Assembly (NCBI GenBank): GCA_003020945.1 | Contig: PXRU01000002.1 | Coordinates: 158,097-222,096, forward strand | DNA from: Halobacteriales archaeon QS_6_71_20 | GTDB taxonomy: Archaea; Halobacteriota; Halobacteria; Halobacteriales; Haloferacaceae | Reading direction: 5' to 3' | Length of the DNA: 64,000 nucleotides | In this document: piece by piece, positions 58,802 to 64,000 of the stretch | How the letters are laid out: every line of letters starts with the position of its first letter | How positions within the stretch are numbered: position 1 is the first letter of the stretch | Made by a program: the position numbers and the translations under genes | Notes under the pieces: model-generated | Seen by the model: the letters and a program-made list of their open reading frames with translations, nothing else | Told to the model about the DNA's origin: nothing | Databases searched by the model: none

Positions 58802-59236
58802 TCAACCGTCGAGCGCGTCGTACACGTCCGCGACGGCCGACTCGACGGCGGCGACGGAGTCGTAGAACGCGAGGTGGGAGCGGCAGTCGCAGTCGGAGGC
58901 GCCGAACCCCGGGACCGGGTCGGCCGTCGCGGCCCGGTCCGCCAGCGCGCGGGCGACCCGACACTCCGCGTCCAGCGCGTCGCCGGCGCGCTCGACGCCG
59001 ATCAGCGAGACGGCGGGGTGGCCGCCGAGGTGGTCGACGTGCCAGTGGCGCACGTCGTGCTCGCCGGCGGCGACGCGGCGGTGTCTGTCGATCCGGGAGA
59101 AGCCGCCGGCGCCGAGCGCGCTCCCGGTGTAGGCGTAGCCGCCGGCCGGGAACTCGCGGGCGCCGAGCGCGCCGACCTCGATCTCGACCGGGTCCGGGAC
59201 CGCGTACACCAGCGTGTAGGTGCCGCGCTCGGTCAC
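58802..59236 (-). CDS. DUF123 (GIY-YIG-related) protein, GTG start
   Basis: GTYTLVYAVPDPVEIEVGALGAREFPAGGYAYTGSALGAGGFSRIDRHRR...HWHVDHL...DCDCRSHLAFY. Confidence 0.82.
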   Translation of the reverse strand: MTERGTYTLVYAVPDPVEIEVGALGAREFPAGGYAYTGSALGAGGFSRIDRHRRVAAGEHDVRHWHVDHLGGHPAVSLIGVERAGDALDAECRVARALADRAATADPVPGFGASDCDCRSHLAFYDSVAAVESAVADVYDALDG

Positions 59237-59706
59237 GCGTCCTCCCCGCCGGCGGCCGGCCCCGTCGCCCCGTCGTTCGCGTGGTCCCGGAGCGTCGTCC
59301 GGAGCGTGTCGTCGCGCTCGTGGTCGAGGAGGCGCCGCTTGAGCCCCGGGCCGCCGTCCGCGGCGACGACCCGGTGGCACGGGACGACGAGCGGGACGGG
59401 GTTGCGCCCGCAGGCGGCCCCGACCGGCTGCGGGGCGTTGTCGAGGGCCGTCGCGATCTCGCCGTACGTCCGCGTCTCGCCGTACGGGATCGCCGCGATC
59501 GCGCCCATCACCAGTCCGGTGAACCCGGCCGGGTAGCTGACCGGAAGGTCGAACGCATCGCGGTCGCCCTCGCGGTACTCCCGCGCCTGTCGGCGGATCG
59601 CCGCCTCCTCGGCGTCGACGAACGCGGCGTCGAGCGTGATCTCCCCGCCGGGGACGGCGATCGTCACGGGGTCCGGCTCGTCCACGGTCTCGGCCGTCTG
59701 CTGCAT
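59233..59706 (-). CDS. ogt: Methylated-DNA-protein-cysteine methyltransferase
   Basis: AIPYGETRTYGEIATALDNAPQPVGAACGRNPVPLVVPCHRVVAADGG. Confidence 0.93.
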   Translation of the reverse strand: MQQTAETVDEPDPVTIAVPGGEITLDAAFVDAEEAAIRRQAREYREGDRDAFDLPVSYPAGFTGLVMGAIAAIPYGETRTYGEIATALDNAPQPVGAACGRNPVPLVVPCHRVVAADGGPGLKRRLLDHERDDTLRTTLRDHANDGATGPAAGGEDA

Positions 59707-59838
59707 ACCGGCCCTCACGACCGCGCGGCAATCAACCCGACGGCGCCGAGGGGGCGCTCGCGATGGATGGCGACGGCGGCACGCGGACGCTGGCCGCGTC
59801 ACGACAGCGTTTTTCGGCTCCGGCCGAAACCTCCGCAT

Positions 59839-60264
59839 ATGCGACACCCGGCCGACCGCATCGCCGCGCTCCCCGACGCCGAGTTCGCCGCCTTCGTCGA
59901 GCGACTGGGCGACGTCTGGCCGGAGTACGGGGCGACAGCCTCCCCGGTCACGCCGGACGGCACCGTCGAACTGTCCCTCGCGCGGGAGCGCCCGGGCGAG
60001 GAGCCGGACCGGGCGCTCGTCCGGGTCTCCCGGTCGGAAACGACCGTCGAGGCGGTCGACGACTTCGCCGTGCTCGCCGCCGAGCGAGGACTGGAGTTCG
60101 CGGTGCTTGCCACCGTCGACGAGGTGTCGTCGGACGCGGCGGCCCGGGCGCGCGCCGCGCCGGTCGAACTGTACGACGGCGTCGGTCTCGTCGCGCTCGC
60201 GCGGGACGCCGACGTCGAGCTCCCCGACGCGGACGTCGACGCCGACTCCGAGCCGGAGTCGTGA
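59839..60264 (+). CDS. Small conserved protein, possible Mrr/restriction-endonuclease-like fold
   Basis: RALVRVSRSETTVEAVDDFAVLAAERGLEFAVLATVDEVSSDAAARARAAPVELYDGVGLVALA. Confidence 0.5.
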   Translation: MRHPADRIAALPDAEFAAFVERLGDVWPEYGATASPVTPDGTVELSLARERPGEEPDRALVRVSRSETTVEAVDDFAVLAAERGLEFAVLATVDEVSSDAAARARAAPVELYDGVGLVALARDADVELPDADVDADSEPES

Positions 60265-60330
60265 CCCGACGGCCGTCGTCGGGTCGCCGGCGGGCCACCG
60301 TTCATACCGTCGCGGGTCCTACCGCTCGTC

Positions 60331-60786
60331 ATGCCGAGCGTCCAGGCGAGCGTCGAGATAGCCGCCCCCCCGTCGGCCGTGTGGGCGGTCCTCGTCGGCT
60401 TCGAGACGTACCGGGAGTGGAACCCGCTGATCCGTCGGGTCGACGGGCGGCCCGAGCCGGGGCACCGGCTCCGGGTCGTCATCGCCCAGCGGGGGCTGCC
60501 GCCGACGCTCATCGCGCCGGAGGTGACGCGCGTCGTCCCCGAGCGGGAGCTGTCGTGGCGCTCCGCGGCGCCGATCCCCGGCGCGTTCGACGCGAGCCAC
60601 AGCTTCCTGCTGGAGCCGGTCGACGGCGGCTCGCGGACCCGGTTCACGCAGACGGAGACGTTCGGCGGCGTCGCCGGCGCGCTGGTGTCGGTCGCGCTGT
60701 GTGGCCGGGTCCGCGAGGGGTTCGTGTCGATGAACGGGGCGCTGCGCGACCGCGTCGAGGCGCGCGAACGCCGGCGCCGGGAGTGA
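60331..60786 (+). CDS. SRPBCC (START-like) domain protein
   Basis: VEIAAPPSAVWAVLVGFETYREWNPLIRRVDG...RTRFTQTETFGG. Confidence 0.85.
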   Translation: MPSVQASVEIAAPPSAVWAVLVGFETYREWNPLIRRVDGRPEPGHRLRVVIAQRGLPPTLIAPEVTRVVPERELSWRSAAPIPGAFDASHSFLLEPVDGGSRTRFTQTETFGGVAGALVSVALCGRVREGFVSMNGALRDRVEARERRRRE

Positions 60787-60846
60787 CCGTCCGCCTTCGC
60801 CCGCGGGGTTCGGCCGACCGCAACCCGTAAGCGCCGCCGTCCCCAG

Positions 60847-63303
60847 GTGCAGATAGCTGTGGACGACACCGTCGAGTGGCTCCGCTCGCGTCCCTACTAC
60901 AAGGGGCAGATCGCGGACCACCGAACCCTCCCCGGCCGCGAGGCCGCCTTCGCCGACGTGGACGTGGAGCCGCGGCTCGCGGACGCGCTCGCCGACGACG
61001 GGATCGACTCGCTGTACGACCACCAGGCGCGGGCGGTCGAGGCGGTCCGCGACGGCGGCGACGTGGTGTTGGCCACCCGGACCGCGAGCGGGAAGTCGCT
61101 GGCGTACACCGTCCCCGCGTTCGAGCGGGCGATGGACCACGGCGGCCGCACGCTGTATCTCGCCCCCCAGAACGCCCTCATCGCCGATCAAGAGGAGACG
61201 CTCTCGGAGCTGGCGCAGGGGCTCGGCTTCGGCTCCCGCGTCTCCGTCGACCAGTACACCGGCCGCCTCTCGAACTCCGAGAAGCGGGACGTCCGCGACC
61301 GCCGGCCGACGGTGCTGCTCTCGAACCCGGACATGCTCCACTACGGGCTGCTCCCGTGGGCGTACAAACACTGGGAGTGGTTCTTCTCGTCGCTGGAGAC
61401 GGTCGTCGTCGACGAGGTGCACGGCTATCGCGGCGTGTTCGGGAGCCACGTGGCGCTGGTGTTGCGGCGGCTGAACCGCATCTGCGAGCGCTACGGCGCG
61501 GAGCCGCAGTTCGTCTGCTGCTCGGCGACCATCGGCAACCCCGTCGAACACGCCGCGCGGGTGACCGCCCGGTCGGAGTCGGGGTACACGCTCGTCGACG
61601 AGGACACCTCCGCCCGGGGACCGCGCCACTGGCTGCTGTGGAACCCGCCGGAGTACGAGGGCCGGCAGGCCGACCAGCAGACCGGACGGCGTCGCTCCAG
61701 CCACACCGAGACGAAGCGGATCTTCTGTGACCTCGTGCAGCGGGGGTATCAGACCCTCGTGTTCACGCGGGCGCGCCAGACGGCCGAGCGCTACGCGACC
61801 GACTCCGCGGCGGAGCTTCGCCAGCGCGGGGAACACGACGCGGCCGGACGGGTGGAGGCGTACCAGGCGTCGTTGACCGACGGACGCCGCCGGGAGATCG
61901 AGGCGGGCCTCCACTCCGGCGACGTGCTCGGCGTCTGGTCGACGAACGCGCTGGAGCTGGGCGTCGACGTGGGCGGGCTCGACGCGGTGATCCTCGACGG
62001 CTATCCCGGGACGCGGATGTCGGCGTTCCAGCAGGCGGGACGCGCCGGTCGCGGCGCCGACGACGCGCTCGTGGTCATGGTCGGCGGCGAGGACCAGCTC
62101 GACCAGTACCTCATGTCCACCCCCGACGACCTGTTCGAGGGCGACCCCGAGCGGGCGATGATCGACCCCGAGAACGGCGAACTCCTCCCCGGCCACGTCG
62201 CCAGCGCGGCCGACGAGAACTGGCTGCGCCCCGAGGACGACGCCCACTTCGGCGCGACGTTTCCGGACGTGGTGTCGTCGCTCGAAGCGGCCGGCGAGGT
62301 GGAGCGGATGGACACCGCTCGCGGCGTGCGCTGGACGCACGACGGCGAGGGGAGCGCCCAGCACTCGATGAGCCTCCGCACGATCGACGACCGCGAGGTC
62401 GACCTCATGGACGCCCGCACGAACGACACCGTCGCGTCGCTGTCGTTCGCCGACGCGCTCCGGGACGCCCACCCCGGCGCGATCTACCACCAGCAGGGGG
62501 AGACGTACGAGGTGGACGAGCTCGACCTCGATCGGGACGTGGCGCGGCTCCGCCCGACGTGGGCCGACTACTACACGCGCGTCCTGACGGACAAGGACGT
62601 GACCGTCAACGAGGACCTCCGGAGCCGGCCGCTGGAGTCCCGCGAGGACACCGAGGTCCGCTTCGCCGACATCACCGTCGTCGAGCGGATCACCGGGTTC
62701 GAGCGCAAGGACGGCTCGACGGGCGAGACGCTCGGGTCGCAGCCGCTGGACCTGCCCGAGACGGAGCTACGGACGCGGGCGCTGTACTACACCGTCCCCG
62801 AGGACGTGGAGCGGGAGATGCGCAGGCTAGCGTGCGAGGCCGAGCAGGGCGAAGCCTCGAAACGAGCGGGGAGCGACGCGACCCGCGAGTACGGCGAGGC
62901 CGGGCGGGGGGATGCGGGGTTCAACGGCGGCATCCACGCCGCCGAACACGGCTCCATCTCGCTCATGCCGCTGGACCTGCTGTGTGACCGCGGGGACATC
63001 GGCGGCGTCTCGACGCCGTACCACTCCCACACCGACCGGTCGACCGTCTTCATCTACGACGGCTACCCCGGCGGCGTCGGACTGACGCGGGAGGCGTACC
63101 GGACGGCCGACGACCTGCTGGCCCGGACCGCTCGCATGATCGCCGCCTGCGACTGCGCGGACGGCTGTCCCGCCTGCGTCCAGTCGCCCCACTGCGGTAA
63201 CGCCAACGAGCCGCTGTCGAAGCCGGAGGCCGTCACGCTGTTGAACGCGCTCGCCGGCGTCGACGAGCCCGTGCCGGAGCCCCCGGCGTCGGCCGGGGAG
63301 TGA
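60847..63303 (+). CDS. DEAD/DEAH-box helicase, MrfA/Hrq1-like with C-terminal Cys cluster (DUF1998/MZB)
   Basis: LATRTASGKSLAYTVP, VVDEVHGY, CCSATIGNP, QQAGRAGRG; CDCADGCPACVQSPHCGN. Confidence 0.9.
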   Translation: MQIAVDDTVEWLRSRPYYKGQIADHRTLPGREAAFADVDVEPRLADALADDGIDSLYDHQARAVEAVRDGGDVVLATRTASGKSLAYTVPAFERAMDHGGRTLYLAPQNALIADQEETLSELAQGLGFGSRVSVDQYTGRLSNSEKRDVRDRRPTVLLSNPDMLHYGLLPWAYKHWEWFFSSLETVVVDEVHGYRGVFGSHVALVLRRLNRICERYGAEPQFVCCSATIGNPVEHAARVTARSESGYTLVDEDTSARGPRHWLLWNPPEYEGRQADQQTGRRRSSHTETKRIFCDLVQRGYQTLVFTRARQTAERYATDSAAELRQRGEHDAAGRVEAYQASLTDGRRREIEAGLHSGDVLGVWSTNALELGVDVGGLDAVILDGYPGTRMSAFQQAGRAGRGADDALVVMVGGEDQLDQYLMSTPDDLFEGDPERAMIDPENGELLPGHVASAADENWLRPEDDAHFGATFPDVVSSLEAAGEVERMDTARGVRWTHDGEGSAQHSMSLRTIDDREVDLMDARTNDTVASLSFADALRDAHPGAIYHQQGETYEVDELDLDRDVARLRPTWADYYTRVLTDKDVTVNEDLRSRPLESREDTEVRFADITVVERITGFERKDGSTGETLGSQPLDLPETELRTRALYYTVPEDVEREMRRLACEAEQGEASKRAGSDATREYGEAGRGDAGFNGGIHAAEHGSISLMPLDLLCDRGDIGGVSTPYHSHTDRSTVFIYDGYPGGVGLTREAYRTADDLLARTARMIAACDCADGCPACVQSPHCGNANEPLSKPEAVTLLNALAGVDEPVPEPPASAGE

Positions 63304-63456
63304 CGCCCGCGGGAGCGCGCCGCCGCCCGGGTCGACGTTCGCGAATAGTACAGTGTCCGTCGTACCGTATTTTCACTCGGGAAGAAAGTAAATTTCGAAA
63401 AGAATTAAGTGGCGGGTTCCAGAATCGCTGACAACTGTTCGCACGGAGGAACGACA

Positions 63457-64000
63457 GTGACGGACACGAACACAACTCGACGAGACGTACTGAAGGGCGC
63501 CGGCGGCCTCGGCGCGGCGGGACTGACCGGTCTCGCCGGCTGCACCGGCGGAGGCGGCGGCGAGGGCGGCGGGTCCGTCGAGGTGCTTCACGGTTGGACC
63601 GGCGGCGACGGCGAGACCGCCGCCGACGCGCTGACGGAGGCGTTCAACGAGGAGTACCCGGACACGGGCCTGGACATGAACCCCATCGGCGGTGGCGGCA
63701 ACGAGAACCTCGACGCGGTCGTCGCCAACCGACTCCAGAACGACGACCCGCCGAGCACGTTCGCCAACTGGCCGGGTCCCAACCTCGCGCGCTACGAGGG
63801 CGTGCTCGGCGACGTGAGCGACCTCTGGGAGGAGGCGGGCTTCACCGACAGCCACGTCCAGGAGGCCGTCGACCTCCACCAGTACGACGGCACCTTCCGC
63901 GCCGTCCCGCTGGGCTCTCACCGACTGAACTGCCTGTTCTACAACACCTCGGTCGTCGAGGAGGCGGGCGTCGACCCCGACTCCCTGGACAGCGTCTCCG
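63457..64000 (+). CDS. Extracellular solute-binding lipoprotein (sugar ABC type), truncated by window end
   Basis: GTG start after GGAGGA; TTRRDVLKGAGGLGAAGLTGLAGCTGGG Tat+lipobox; VEVLHGWTGGDGETAADALTEAFNEEYPD. Not listed in ORF track because it runs off the end. Confidence 0.85.
   Translation, partial: MTDTNTTRRDVLKGAGGLGAAGLTGLAGCTGGGGGEGGGSVEVLHGWTGGDGETAADALTEAFNEEYPDTGLDMNPIGGGGNENLDAVVANRLQNDDPPSTFANWPGPNLARYEGVLGDVSDLWEEAGFTDSHVQEAVDLHQYDGTFRAVPLGSHRLNCLFYNTSVVEEAGVDPDSLDSVS

Noticed and set aside
59839-60264. Restriction-modification or anti-phage defence system
   Set aside because: Only one small endonuclease-like protein, no methylase, specificity or effector partner nearby.
60319-62490. 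723-aa ORF antisense to the helicase
   Set aside because: Composition typical of antisense GC-rich shadow; helicase motifs are unambiguous on plus strand.

Overview
This 64-kb window reads as high-GC haloarchaeal chromosome: acidic proteomes, Tat/lipobox signals, ATGA gene overlaps and archaeal-type MAT, Dph2, NOP5, fibrillarin and DacZ. Most of it is densely packed housekeeping or metabolic genes. These include a five-gene oligopeptide ABC transporter operon, an ArsR/permease metal module, a c-di-AMP cyclase (DacZ) next to an MscS channel, lactate-utilization/FAD-oxidase Fe-S genes, NOP5/fibrillarin, GshA, CoaD, an MrfA-like helicase and two tRNAs (Leu-TAG, Lys-CTT). A visibly AT-richer accessory patch (about 3.06-5.6 kb, serine-protease-like secreted protein plus membrane proteins) lies beside a tyrosine recombinase and a DUF5805 gene. 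Points most worth a second look: (1) four conserved genes with broken reading frames (DUF255/YyaL-like, purD, a small TFIIB-like protein, an alanine-glyoxylate-type aminotransferase); (2) a 23-bp exact duplicate of the tRNA-Leu 3' end, resembling an att scar; (3) an in-register 8 x 15-nt degenerate tandem repeat and a 21-nt repeat in intergenic spacers; (4) an unlisted 37-aa Cys-Cys microprotein ahead of arsR and the permease; (5) a divergent HisG-like protein. No CRISPR array, rRNA operon or intact transposon was found. I see no compelling novel multigene defence system. All family names are from reading motifs, without database searches.
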